Positions 46,111-54,446 of a stretch of 64,000 nucleotides of DNA are shown piece by piece. The notes below the pieces were generated by a model. It was not told the origin of the DNA and did no database searches. It saw nothing but the letters and a program-made list of their open reading frames with translations. A program made the translations under genes and the position numbers. The stretch is from the NCBI GenBank assembly GCA_001626765.1, contig LUOO01000019.1, positions 62,001-126,000 of the forward strand, written 5' to 3'. Position 1 is the stretch's first letter. Every line of letters begins with the position of its first letter. The stretch is from Maritimibacter sp. REDSEA-S28_B5. GTDB lineage: Bacteria > Pseudomonadota > Alphaproteobacteria > Rhodobacterales > Rhodobacteraceae.

Positions 46111-46695
46111 ATGGCTTTCATGGATTTTCGTACGCATCTGCGCGGTCGTCTGGCCGGGGGCCGTGCTGCCGTTGACGAGAAACGCGCGCCACGGTCGCAA
46201 GGGTTCTCGGAACGCTTCGCGGATTTCAAGAAGACGCTGAAATACATGTGGACGCCGGTGATGCTGACGCTGCCGATCATCTACTCGGTCGCGATCGCCT
46301 TCTTGATCCTCGACTTCTTCGTGACCGCCTACATGTGGATCTGCTTCCCGCTCTACAAAGTGCCGCTGGTCAGGCGCAGGGACTATATCCAGATCGACCG
46401 CGAGCGGATGCCTTACCTGCGGCCCTATCAGAAGCTCAACTGCCTGTATTGCAGCTACGGAAACGGCGTGCTCGCCTATGCGTCCGAGATCGCGGCGCGG
46501 ACCGAGGCCTATTGGTGCCCGATCAAGCACGAGAAGGACCCCGTGGCCAAGCACAAGTATTACGACGATTTCCTGGAGTATGGGGACGACTGCGACTTTT
46601 CCAAGAAATGGTCGCAGAACCGCTACAAGCTGACCGAGGGCAAGGTGAAGACGAAGCCCCGGATCAACAATAAGGGCGTGAAGCGGCAGAAGTGA
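46111..46695 (+). CDS. Conserved membrane protein of unknown function with CxxC motif
   Basis: A 194-residue protein: a basic N-terminus, a strongly hydrophobic pair of segments (about 57-85), then a soluble part with LNCLYCSYGNGVLAYASEI and AYWCPIKHEKD. The CxxC and CPIKH cysteines/histidine could bind a metal or iron-sulfur cluster. The C-terminus is Lys-rich. Similar proteins occur widely in proteobacteria, without known function. The start at 46111 (MAFMDFRTHLRG) was chosen over upstream 46030, which would add unlike sequence before the promoter-like site. Convergent with fabI. Confidence 0.75.
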   Translation: MAFMDFRTHLRGRLAGGRAAVDEKRAPRSQGFSERFADFKKTLKYMWTPVMLTLPIIYSVAIAFLILDFFVTAYMWICFPLYKVPLVRRRDYIQIDRERMPYLRPYQKLNCLYCSYGNGVLAYASEIAARTEAYWCPIKHEKDPVAKHKYYDDFLEYGDDCDFSKKWSQNRYKLTEGKVKTKPRINNKGVKRQK

Positions 46696-46706
46696 TCCTG
46701 CCGCTT
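46681..46706. terminator. Hairpin between convergent membrane-protein gene and fabI
   Basis: A perfect 9-bp stem AAGCGGCAG/CTGCCGCTT with an 8-nt loop spans the stop codon of the membrane-protein gene. It may end transcription from both sides. There is no long T run, so it might work with Rho or only protect 3' ends. Confidence 0.5.
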
Positions 46707-46719
46707 TCGGTGCCGCGCC

Positions 46720-47508
46720 TTACAGGTGCTCGGGCTGCGGCATCCCCAGCACGTGAAAGCCCGCGTCGACCGTGATGATCTCGCCCGTCGTGCAGGTACC
46801 GTAGTCCGAGGCGAGGTAGACCGCCGTCCCGCCGATGGATTCGAGAGTCGCGTTCTTGCGCATCGGGCTGTTGGCCTCGGTGTGGCGGAAGGTCCTGCGC
46901 GCACCGCCGATGGCCGCACCGGCGAGGGTCTTCATCGGGCCGGGGCTTATCGCGTTCACCCGGATGCCCTGCGGTCCCAGATCGTTGGCCATGTAGCGCA
47001 CGGTCGCCTCGAGCGCCGCCTTGGCCACGCCCATCACGTTGTAATAGGGCGTCACCCGGTTCGACCCGCCGTAGGTCAGCGTGATGATCGACCCGCCTTC
47101 GGTCATCTTGGGTTCGACCCGCCGCGCAACCTCGATCAGCGAATAGCATGAGATGTCGAGCGAGTTCTTGAAGTTCGATCGCGAGGTGTTGAGGAAGCGG
47201 CCCGTGAGTTCGTTCTTGTCGGAGTAGGCGATGGCGTGGACCAGAAAGTCGATCCGGTCCCAGCGTTCCCAGAGCGAGGCGAACCCACTGTCGAGGGTCT
47301 CGTCGTTGGTCACGTCCATGTCGACGAGGATGTCAGATCCCAGCGATGCGGCAAGCGGTTCGACCCGCTTGCCGAAGGCGTCGCCCTGGTAGGAAAAGGC
47401 AAGCTCCGCCCCCTCTGCCGCCATCGCCTGAGCGATGCCCCAGGCGATGGACCGATCGTTTGCAACGCCCATGATCAGGCCGCGCTTGCCCTTCATCAGT
47501 TCCGCCAT
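46720..47508 (-). CDS. fabI: Enoyl-[acyl-carrier-protein] reductase (NADH)
   Basis: Last reduction step of each fatty acid elongation cycle. The 262-residue short-chain dehydrogenase has GLIMGVANDRSIAWGIA (nucleotide loop), the SYQGD segment, LVHAIAYSDK, and the FabI active-site pattern Tyr-x6-Lys in YYNVMGVAKAALEA. GARRTFRHTEANSPM is the substrate loop. It lies 31 bp downstream of fabB in a fabA-fabB-fabI cluster common in alphaproteobacteria. Confidence 0.96.
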   Translation of the reverse strand: MAELMKGKRGLIMGVANDRSIAWGIAQAMAAEGAELAFSYQGDAFGKRVEPLAASLGSDILVDMDVTNDETLDSGFASLWERWDRIDFLVHAIAYSDKNELTGRFLNTSRSNFKNSLDISCYSLIEVARRVEPKMTEGGSIITLTYGGSNRVTPYYNVMGVAKAALEATVRYMANDLGPQGIRVNAISPGPMKTLAGAAIGGARRTFRHTEANSPMRKNATLESIGGTAVYLASDYGTCTTGEIITVDAGFHVLGMPQPEHL

Positions 47509-47539
47509 GGCCCCACTCCCACTTATGTAATGTCTTGAA

Positions 47540-48769
47540 TTAGCTTTTGTATTTGCTGAGCAGCATGGACCCGTTGGTCCCGCCGAAGCCGAAGCTGTTG
47601 GTCATCACGGTGTCCAGTCCCGCGTTTTCCACCAGCGCCGTGGCGATTTCGTCCGGCTTCACCTCGGGATCGAGCGTTTCCACGTTGATCGAGGGCGCGA
47701 TGAAGTCGCCGTCGAGCATGAGAAGGCAGAAGATCGCCTCGAGCGCCCCTGCCGCGCCCTGCGCGTGCCCGGTCATCGACTTGGTCGAGCTGATGACCGG
47801 GGTCGTGCCTTCGCCAAAGACCCGGCGCACGGCTTTCACTTCGCCCACGTCGCCCACGGGCGTCGAGGTGCCATGCGCGTTGATGTAGCCGACCTTTCGT
47901 CCCTCGGGCAGGGTGGAGAGCGCGACTTTCATCGCGCGCTCGCCGCCTTCGCCCGACGGGGCCACCATGTCGTGGCCGTCGCTGGTCGCGCCGAAGCCCG
48001 TCACTTCGGCATAGATCTTGGCCCCGCGCGCCAGCGCATGGTCGAGGCTTTCCAGCACCACCATCCCGCCGCCGCCGGCGATCACGAAACCGTCCCGGTC
48101 GGCATCGAAAGCGCGCGACGCCTTGCTCGGGTCGTCGTTATACTTGGACGACATGGCACCCATCGCGTCGAAGAGACAGGACAGCGTCCAGTCCAGTTCC
48201 TCCGCTCCGCCCGCGAACATCACGTCCTGCTTGCCCAGCATGATCTGCTCGGCGGCGTTGCCGATGCAATGGAGCGAGGTCGAGCAGGCCGAGGTGATCG
48301 AGTAGTTGATCCCCTTGATCTTGTAGGCCGTGGCGAGGTTCGCGGAAATTGTGGAGGACATACATTTCGGCACCGCGAAAGGGCCGATCCGCTTGGGGCT
48401 ACCGGAATTGAGCACCGTCTGGTGCGCCTGGAACATGGCCGAGGTCGACGGCCCGCCCGAGCCCGCGATGAGCCCTGTGCGCTCGTTGACCACGACGCTC
48501 TCGTCCAGACCCGCATCGGCGATGGCCTGTCCCATGGCGATATAGGCATAGGCCGCCCCTGGTCCCATGAACCGGAGCGCGCGTTTGTCGACATGTTCCT
48601 TGATGTCGATATCGACGGCACCGGCCACCTGGCTGCGGAAACCGTGGTCGATCATGTCCTGATTGGCCGTGATGCCCGAACGACCCGCCTTGAGCGAGGC
48701 GATGACCTCGTTCGCGTTGTTCCCTATGGGCGACACGATGCCGAGCCCCGTTACGACGACACGTTGCAT
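47540..48769 (-). CDS. fabB: 3-oxoacyl-[acyl-carrier-protein] synthase I
   Basis: Condensing enzyme needed for unsaturated fatty acid synthesis with FabA. The 409-residue product has the catalytic Cys in [10 protein letters not shown] and the two His in [11 protein letters not shown] and [12 protein letters not shown], plus the C-terminal [11 protein letters not shown]. Adjacency to fabA supports FabB rather than FabF. A normal-length protein; spacing to fabA is 36 bp. Confidence 0.95.
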   Translation of the reverse strand: MQRVVVTGLGIVSPIGNNANEVIASLKAGRSGITANQDMIDHGFRSQVAGAVDIDIKEHVDKRALRFMGPGAAYAYIAMGQAIADAGLDESVVVNERTGLIAGSGGPSTSAMFQAHQTVLNSGSPKRIGPFAVPKCMSSTISANLATAYKIKGINYSITSACSTSLHCIGNAAEQIMLGKQDVMFAGGAEELDWTLSCLFDAMGAMSSKYNDDPSKASRAFDADRDGFVIAGGGGMVVLESLDHALARGAKIYAEVTGFGATSDGHDMVAPSGEGGERAMKVALSTLPEGRKVGYINAHGTSTPVGDVGEVKAVRRVFGEGTTPVISSTKSMTGHAQGAAGALEAIFCLLMLDGDFIAPSINVETLDPEVKPDEIATALVENAGLDTVMTNSFGFGGTNGSMLLSKYKS

Positions 48770-48805
48770 TGTGGCTCCTTCCCTGTGGTTACGCCCGTCC
48801 CCTGA

Positions 48806-49315
48806 TTACGATTCAGAAAGCGCGACCTTCATATCCTTGACTTCGTAGATGACTTCACCGTCGGCTTCCACGATGCCATCCGCGACGCCCATGGTCAGGC
48901 GGCGGGTTTGAACGGCCTTGGTGAAGTCTACATAATAGGTCAGGCGCTTCCTGTCAGGACGCACCATGCCCTTGAGCTTCACTTCGCCGACCCCCAGCGC
49001 ATAGCCGCGCCCCTGCCAGCCGCGCCAGCCGAGGTTGAAGCCCGTGAGCTGCCACAGACCATCCAGGCCAAGGCAGCCGGGCATGATCGGGTTGCCGGGG
49101 AAGTGGCAATCGAAGAACCAGAGGTCCGGCGTGATGTCGAACTCCGCAACCACGTGACCCTTGCCGTGCTGGCCGCGATCGCCGGAAATATCCGTGATGC
49201 GGTCCATCATGAGCATGGGCGGCGCGGGCAGTTGCGCGTTGCCGGGACCGAACAGTTCGCCCGCTGCACATCTCAGCAGGTCGTCTTTGTCGAAACTGGT
49301 CGGAAAATCAGCCAT
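48806..49315 (-). CDS. fabA: 3-hydroxydecanoyl-ACP dehydratase/isomerase
   Basis: Introduces the double bond for unsaturated fatty acids by dehydrating 3-hydroxydecanoyl-ACP and isomerising the product. The 169-residue product carries the hot-dog fold catalytic motif [20 protein letters not shown] (His) and a following helix with the catalytic Asp. Both activities are expected because the sequence matches FabA rather than FabZ. It is divergent from irr, an arrangement conserved in Rhodobacterales. Confidence 0.96.
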   Translation of the reverse strand: MADFPTSFDKDDLLRCAAGELFGPGNAQLPAPPMLMMDRITDISGDRGQHGKGHVVAEFDITPDLWFFDCHFPGNPIMPGCLGLDGLWQLTGFNLGWRGWQGRGYALGVGEVKLKGMVRPDRKRLTYYVDFTKAVQTRRLTMGVADGIVEADGEVIYEVKDMKVALSES

Positions 49316-49427
49316 CAGGCCCCCATCTGGTTAAACTGCGCGGTATCGCGCCCCCTCTATCACCCGGCGGACTTCATAAGCAAGGGCACAGGGGCCTGAC
49401 AGTCTGGTGAGGCGGGCGGAAAACTGT

Positions 49428-49457
49428 TTGAAAAAGGGGGCTTTTCCCGCCTATAAA
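49428..49457 (+). promoter_or_regulatory. Promoter for irr
   Basis: TTGAAA (49428-49433) and TATAAA (49452-49457) are separated by 18 bp, each one base from the sigma-70 consensus. The start would lie about 20 nt before the irr ATG at 49486, leaving a short leader. Confidence 0.55.
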
Positions 49458-49485
49458 TGCTTTCAGACCGAGCCAGAGGCATGAA

Positions 49486-49908
49486 ATGCATCAAAGTCAG
49501 GCAAAAGAGATGGGCGCGCGGTGGCTGGAGTCGGCAGGACTTCGTCCGACAAAACAGCGTCTTGCGATTGCCTCGCTCCTCGTGGGCGACGGCTGCCACC
49601 GGCATGTGACCGCGGAAAGCCTTTACGACGCGACTCTGGCGTCGGGCGACAGGGTGTCGCTTGCCACGGTCTACAACACGTTGCGGTCCTTCTCCGATGC
49701 GGGCCTGTTGCGCGAGATCCTCGTCAACGGGACCAAGGGGTATTTCGACACGAATACCACCAATCACCCGCATTTCTTCTGGGAGGACAGCGGCAAGCTC
49801 GAGGATGCGCCGAAAGACGATCTCGAGATCGCTGCGCTGCCCGCCGCCCCCAAGGGCGCCGAGATTTCCAAGGTCGACGTGGTGATACGCCTGCGCGCCA
49901 AGGGATAG
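49486..49908 (+). CDS. irr: Fur-family iron response regulator Irr
   Basis: A haem-responsive repressor/activator of iron genes in alphaproteobacteria. The 140-residue product has the Fur winged-helix domain (GLRPTKQRLAIASLL, HVTAESLY, VSLATVYNTLRSFSDAGLL) and a dimerisation part. Fur's usual C-terminal cysteines are missing, and the segment YFDTNTTNHPHFFWED matches the Irr branch. The haem-linked HHH of Bradyrhizobium Irr reads HPH here. The ATG at 49486 was chosen; an ATG at 49481 is in another frame. Divergent from fabA. Confidence 0.9.
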   Translation: MHQSQAKEMGARWLESAGLRPTKQRLAIASLLVGDGCHRHVTAESLYDATLASGDRVSLATVYNTLRSFSDAGLLREILVNGTKGYFDTNTTNHPHFFWEDSGKLEDAPKDDLEIAALPAAPKGAEISKVDVVIRLRAKG

Positions 49909-49938
49909 GCGACCGTTGGCCTTGCCCGGCGTTTTGAC

Positions 49939-50385
49939 CTAGGCCGCCCGGTTTTCGAGGATCGGCAAGGCGACACCCTGTTCCGCCCAGGCTTTTGCCG
50001 CGATGACGAGCTGGTTGAACAGCCCCTGACGGTCCAGAAGCGTGGCCAGAGGCGCGTCGCCCTGTTCCTCATAACCCGTTTCAGTGATCGTCAGTTCGGT
50101 CGTGGGGCCCTTTTCGGCGAAACGAATGTCGACCCGCGTCTGGCTTTCGTCGCCCCAGTCAAAGGCAATGTGGTCGCCGGGCATAGCCGAGACGATGTGC
50201 AGGTCCATCGTTCGGGCGTCGTCCTCGTGTCCCATCGCGCAGGTCACGGTCTCGCCCGCCGCGACCGTGCCGGTTGCCCGGGGGAACCAGAAGGTGGTCA
50301 GTTGATCGAGGTCGGCGAAAGCCTCGTAAACCACGAGTGGCGCGGCATGGACGAGGGTTGCGGCGGTGATGGTCGGATGTTTCAT
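49939..50385 (-). CDS. SRPBCC-domain (AHSA1-like) protein
   Basis: A 148-residue START/Bet v1-fold protein: HPTITAATLVHAAPLVVYEAFADLDQL-type beginning, an FDWGDESQTRVDIRF core and TTELTITETGYEEQGD, as in AHSA1-like small-molecule-binding proteins. The ligand is unknown. The ATG at 50385 has an excellent AGGAGGT ribosome site at 6-nt spacing, but this site is buried in a long perfect hairpin (50392-50428), suggesting translational control. Downstream of the FKBP gene, same strand; convergent with irr. Confidence 0.85.
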   Translation of the reverse strand: MKHPTITAATLVHAAPLVVYEAFADLDQLTTFWFPRATGTVAAGETVTCAMGHEDDARTMDLHIVSAMPGDHIAFDWGDESQTRVDIRFAEKGPTTELTITETGYEEQGDAPLATLLDRQGLFNQLVIAAKAWAEQGVALPILENRAA

Positions 50386-50391
50386 GACGAT

Positions 50392-50428
50392 ACCTCCTGC
50401 CCGACCAACGAAAGGCCGGGCAGGAGGT
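50392..50428 (-). promoter_or_regulatory. Hairpin sequestering the Shine-Dalgarno of the SRPBCC gene
   Basis: In the minus-strand RNA the 5' arm ACCTCCTGCCCG pairs perfectly with CGGGCAGGAGGT. Inner GCC/GGU pairs extend the stem to about 15 bp around a UUUCGUU loop. The 3' arm contains the full AGGAGGT ribosome site 6 nt before the ATG, so the structure would block translation initiation. No U tract follows, so it does not look like an ordinary terminator for the upstream FKBP gene. It could be an RNA thermometer, a protein-controlled site or a coupling device; function is inferred. Confidence 0.7.
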
Positions 50429-50466
50429 TCCAAGAACGGACGGGACCGGGTCGCCCTTGGTCCGGA

Positions 50467-50895
50467 TCAGGCGATCTGGACCAGTTCGATGTCGAAGGTC
50501 AGATCCTCGCCGGCGAGACGGTGGTTGGCGTCGAGCGTCACCGTCTCGTCGGTGATCTTCGTCACGGTGACGGGCAGCTGCTGGCCCTCCGGCGTGCGCA
50601 TCTGCAGCTGGATCCCTTCCTCGAGCGGAATATCGGCCGGGATCTGCTCGCGCGGGATGTCCGCGATGCCTTCGGGATTGCGCGGACCATAGGCATCTTC
50701 CGCCGGGACAGGCACGGATTTCTTGTCACCGACCGCCATGCCGGGCAGCGCCTTGTCGAGGCCGGGGATGATCTCGCCGGAGCCGACGGTGAATTCCAGC
50801 GGATCGCGTCCCTGGGAGCTGTCAAAGACGGTGCCGTCGTTCAGGGTGCCGGTGTAATGAATGCGGACTTTGTCGCCCGATTTGACTTGGGACAT
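50467..50895 (-). CDS. FKBP-type peptidyl-prolyl isomerase (SlyD-like)
   Basis: A 142-residue prolyl isomerase/chaperone: VRIHYTGTLNDGTVFDSS, LEFTVGSGEIIPGLDKALPGM, an insert-in-flap region (about 70-120, EDAYGPRNPEGIADIP) and TLDANHRLAGEDLTFDIELV, the hallmark of SlyD/FkpB proteins. The C-terminal metal-binding His/Cys tail of E. coli SlyD is absent. The start MSQVKSGDKVRIHY at 50895 was chosen; upstream frame is unlike the family. Located 81 bp before the SRPBCC gene, with the SD-hiding hairpin between them. Confidence 0.92.
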   Translation of the reverse strand: MSQVKSGDKVRIHYTGTLNDGTVFDSSQGRDPLEFTVGSGEIIPGLDKALPGMAVGDKKSVPVPAEDAYGPRNPEGIADIPREQIPADIPLEEGIQLQMRTPEGQQLPVTVTKITDETVTLDANHRLAGEDLTFDIELVQIA

Positions 50896-51274
50896 GGGTT
50901 CCTCGTGTATCAATGTCTCGGATGGGTTCGGCAAGGCCGTGCGGACCGTTGGGCGCGCGCGGGTTCTCGCGGGGTTCCCCTTCAACATAGGGACCGAGGG
51001 TCGCGTGTAAACCCGAGGGCAGGGCAGTGGTGGGGGTTGCCATTCCAAGCTCTTGATACAGAATTACTATTTTGCGGGCCCGCGAGGGGATAGCCGCCTC
51101 TCTCCGGGCCGCGTTCGAAACGGGAGCCTTCGCAAAGGGGTGCTGGTTCCCCCACCCCCTCCGGATTTCGTCGACTCGAAACACACGAACCGGCCGGCAC
51201 GATCTTACTGCGTTGTCGGTGCTACCGCGTTCGAGGACCAGCCGCTCCGCCGGGTCCCGCCGCGGGATCACGGA
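50896..51274. other. Gene-poor region of about 380 bp
   Basis: No gene or structured RNA is supported. An AT-rich patch at about 51054-51075 (TTGATACAGAATTACTATTT) stands out from the GC-rich surroundings and may hold a promoter for the leftward FKBP gene, but no clear hexamer pair was found. Short palindromes such as TCCCGC-C-GCGGGA (about 51255-51267) lie just after the chemoreceptor gene. Confidence 0.45.
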
Positions 51275-53371
51275 CTACCCAAGGGACCCGACTTCCACCT
51301 GGCCCGTGCCAGAGGACCAGCCATGATGGTCTGTGTCCGGGGGCGCTATGCTGAAGACGTCGCTTTCCCTGACGAGCCTTTCTGTCTGGTCCCTGAGCGC
51401 ATGGACCGCGTCCAGCGTTTCCTGCAACATGGCGCCGTTCTCGGCGGTCACCTGGTTGAGCTGCTCGATGGACCTGTCGATCCGGCCCAGCGAGTCGAAC
51501 TGTTCGCGGGCGGAGGTTGCGATGGTGTCCACCGCGGTGCCGAGCGTCGTCACGAGATCGTCGATTTCCCCCAACGCGCTGCCCGACTGATCCACGAGCG
51601 CGACACCCTCGCTCACCTGCCGTTCGGAGGCGGTGATGAGGTCTGCGATCTGGCGCGCGGCGTCCGAGGAGCGTTGGGCGAGAGCGCGGACCTCGGAAGC
51701 GACCACGGCAAAGCCTCGACCGCTTTCCCCGGCGCGCGCCGCCTCGACACCGGCGTTGAGGGCGAGCAGGTTGGTCTGGAACGCGATGTCGTCGATCAGC
51801 CCGGTGATCTTGGAGATCTGGGTCGAACTGGCGGCGATGGCGGTCATCGCGCGCACGGTCGCTTCGATCACCTGACGACCTTCGGACGACCGTTCACGGG
51901 TCCGGCCAACCACGGTGGCGGCTTCGGTGGCGCGGTCACGCGAATCCCGGATCATGGCGCCCAGGCCGGACATTGCGGTGGTGGTTTCAGTGAGCGCGCG
52001 GGCCTGCAAGCCGTTGCGCCGCCCCAGGTCCTCGGAGGCCGCATTGATCCCCTCGACCTCGACGCGAGTGGCGCCCGCGCCTTCGATGATCGCGCCGACG
52101 AGGTTGGTCAGGCGGTCGAGCGCGTCGTTGAACATCAGCCGGAGCGGCTCCATGTCCGGCGGCATGGTCGAGGTCATGCGCTGGCTCAGGTCGCCACCCG
52201 AAAGGCGCAGGATGCTGTCGCGCAGGTCGATGATCGCGCGTTTGCGATCCGATATGTCGGAAGCGAATTTGACCACCTTGACGACCTGCCCGTCCTTGTC
52301 GCGCACGGGATTGTAGGTTGCCTGGATCCAGACGTCGGCGCCTGTCCTGGTGCGGCGGCGAAACTCGCCCTCGTGATACCGGCCCGCGCGCAGACTGTCC
52401 CAGAACGCGGCATACTCCGGTGCGGCCACGTCGTACTGATCCATGAAGAGCCGATGGTGCTTGCCCCGAATGTCGTCGAGACCATAGCCCATCAGCGCGA
52501 GGAAATTTGCATTGGCCGTCAGGATATGCCCCGAGGGGTCGAATTCGATCACAGCTTGCGAGCGTTCCAGCGCCTCGATCTGGCCGCGCACGTCAAGCTC
52601 GGATTGCTTGCGCGCCGTGATGTCGCGGGCGAGCTTGACCACGCCGACCACCCGGCCCTCGGGGTCGAGGACCGGCGTATAGCTCGCCTGGATCCAGATG
52701 TCGGCGCCGGACCTGGACCGGCGCAGAAACTCGCCCGCAAGGAACTCGCCCTTGCGAAGTTTCTCCCAAAAGGCGGCATAGATCGGACCCTCACCCTGAC
52801 CTGAAGGCATGAAGGCGCTGTGTTTCATGTCGACGATCTGTTCGGCGCCGTAGCCCAGGACGGTGCAGAACGTCTGGTTCGCGCGGGTGACGGTGCCGTC
52901 CGGGGTGAATTCTACCACCGCATTGGCACGGTCGATCGCCTCGATCATCGCCGCGTGGCGCATGTCGGCGCGCACCTTGTCGGTCACGTCGCTTGCGAAT
53001 TTGACAAAGCCCGTGATCGTTCCGTCCGTGGCGCGCAGGGGGACATACGACGCCTCGAGATAGATGAGGGTTCCGTCCTTGCGCCGGCGGGTAAAGGTGC
53101 CGGACTGCGCCTTGCCCGATCTCAAGCCAACCCAGAACCGCGCATAGGCGTCATCCTCGGCCACGCCGGGAGGCATGAAGATGCGGTGGTGCTGGCCCCG
53201 CAGCGCGTCCTGATCGTATTTCATCGTCCGGCAGAAGTTCGGATTGGCGTCGAGGATCCCGCCGTCCGTGTCGAACCAGATGATCGCGAGCGCTTCCGTC
53301 GCGGCCTGAAGCGTTGCCGACGCGCGGCTGGTGGCAGGCGCGGTCGATGCCGCGCGGGAACGATTGAACAT
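51275..53371 (-). CDS. Soluble chemoreceptor (MCP) with three PAS domains
   Basis: A 698-residue methyl-accepting chemotaxis protein lacking membrane segments. Three PAS domains in a row (about 20-135, 140-257, 262-379) share the pattern N-x2-F...GxxH-x2-FM...FW-x2-LR-x-G...RR...G-x5-Q/E-A-x-Y-x-P, so they arose by duplication. A short HAMP-like segment follows, then the signalling hairpin tip [23 protein letters not shown] repeats of this type often bind haem or flavin and sense oxygen or redox state; the ligand here is unknown. The C-terminal [11 protein letters not shown] tail lacks the CheR-docking pentapeptide. Confidence 0.92.
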   Translation of the reverse strand: MFNRSRAASTAPATSRASATLQAATEALAIIWFDTDGGILDANPNFCRTMKYDQDALRGQHHRIFMPPGVAEDDAYARFWVGLRSGKAQSGTFTRRRKDGTLIYLEASYVPLRATDGTITGFVKFASDVTDKVRADMRHAAMIEAIDRANAVVEFTPDGTVTRANQTFCTVLGYGAEQIVDMKHSAFMPSGQGEGPIYAAFWEKLRKGEFLAGEFLRRSRSGADIWIQASYTPVLDPEGRVVGVVKLARDITARKQSELDVRGQIEALERSQAVIEFDPSGHILTANANFLALMGYGLDDIRGKHHRLFMDQYDVAAPEYAAFWDSLRAGRYHEGEFRRRTRTGADVWIQATYNPVRDKDGQVVKVVKFASDISDRKRAIIDLRDSILRLSGGDLSQRMTSTMPPDMEPLRLMFNDALDRLTNLVGAIIEGAGATRVEVEGINAASEDLGRRNGLQARALTETTTAMSGLGAMIRDSRDRATEAATVVGRTRERSSEGRQVIEATVRAMTAIAASSTQISKITGLIDDIAFQTNLLALNAGVEAARAGESGRGFAVVASEVRALAQRSSDAARQIADLITASERQVSEGVALVDQSGSALGEIDDLVTTLGTAVDTIATSAREQFDSLGRIDRSIEQLNQVTAENGAMLQETLDAVHALRDQTERLVRESDVFSIAPPDTDHHGWSSGTGQVEVGSLG

Positions 53372-53446
53372 GAGCAGGTCCCAAATGACCCGCAGACTGT
53401 CCGGCGATTCGCATAATTTTCAGTTAAGTCGCGCGGTGCGCGATCG

Positions 53447-54316
53447 TCAGAACCACTGACCGGGTTCCATCAGACCCAGGTCGAGCAATTGTTGCGAGGT
53501 CCAGTCGAAGGGCACCGAGTTGTGCCATTTGAAGGTCGGGATCGCAAAGGTCGAGCCCGCGTTCATCTTGAGCGCCTTGGCGGTGCGGAAGCTCACGATG
53601 GCGGCGGTAATGTTGTTGTGCCACGGGCAGGCATAAGTGTTGTATTCCTCGTCCGTGAACGTGTGGTCGGCGCGCAGTCTCAGGTCCGGTTTCGCACGAA
53701 AGAGCGCCACACGGTCGATCTTGCGGCGGTCCTTCGGAATGTGCTCTTCGTAGCGCCAGCGAAGGCCACCGAAGAAATCCAGTTGCCGCTCCTTGGGATA
53801 GTTCTTGTTGGCCGGATCGGCCCGTCCCAGCGCGTAATATCCGGTCTTGTCCAGGTAAGCGTGGTCGAGCGACACCGCATCAGGATACCGGCGCAGATCG
53901 TCGGCGTAGAGGTCGATGACATAGGCCAGCATGGCCGAGCGGCGTTCTTCGGTGTGAAAGGCGAGCAGCTCGTTCACGTTGCGCGTCTCGCAGAACGGGA
54001 AGAACAGGTATTCGCCGTTGTAGCAATAATAAAGCCAGATGCCGGGTGCCATGTCGTTCACAGCGTTCACGGCGACCTGCACGTCCGACACGTCGAGCAC
54101 CGGGTAGTCGATGCGGTGCAGTTCGGCTTCGAGCGAGGCAGGAAGGTCGAGCTCTTCGGGCGCGAAAACGAGGATCGCCTTGAACCCGGTGAGCTGGTGG
54201 TATCGGATCGTGCTTTCGACCTCGATCAGGTCCTCGACAAAGATCATCGCGACAGGGCCGCGGGCGAGGGCGGCCTTGCCTTTGCTCTGGAACTCGGAAA
54301 GGGACGTGTAGCGCAT
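53447..54316 (-). CDS. Conserved protein, possible family 2-like glycosyltransferase
   Basis: A 289-residue soluble protein. An N-terminal alpha/beta part (ALARGPVAMIFVEDLIEVESTI, FKAILVFAPEELDLP, GIWLYYCYNGEYLFFPFCE) looks like a nucleotide-binding glycosyltransferase fold, and the C-terminal WRYEEHIPKDRRKIDRVALF with ACPWHNNITAAIVSFRTAKAL is a conserved block I recall from proteins labelled glycosyltransferase family 2. No clear DxD motif was seen (a candidate is DDL), so the activity is doubtful. The start at 54316 was chosen; the longer frame to 54487 adds unlike, basic sequence. Divergent from miaB. Confidence 0.6.
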   Translation of the reverse strand: MRYTSLSEFQSKGKAALARGPVAMIFVEDLIEVESTIRYHQLTGFKAILVFAPEELDLPASLEAELHRIDYPVLDVSDVQVAVNAVNDMAPGIWLYYCYNGEYLFFPFCETRNVNELLAFHTEERRSAMLAYVIDLYADDLRRYPDAVSLDHAYLDKTGYYALGRADPANKNYPKERQLDFFGGLRWRYEEHIPKDRRKIDRVALFRAKPDLRLRADHTFTDEEYNTYACPWHNNITAAIVSFRTAKALKMNAGSTFAIPTFKWHNSVPFDWTSQQLLDLGLMEPGQWF

Positions 54317-54446
54317 GGGTCTGTGGTATCCTGCGCGCGGGCGGGTAAACAATCCTTGAAACACTTCGGTCCGCGCGCGGTGGCGCGGGCGTTGCGGCGA
54401 GGGCGCAATCGGGGTAGGACGCGCGCTGACTTTGAGAGGTGCCGAC

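Noticed and set aside
51080-51180. Possible tRNA because of GTTCGAAAC, which resembles a T-loop
   Set aside because: No acceptor stem, anticodon arm or CCA-compatible folding on either strand.
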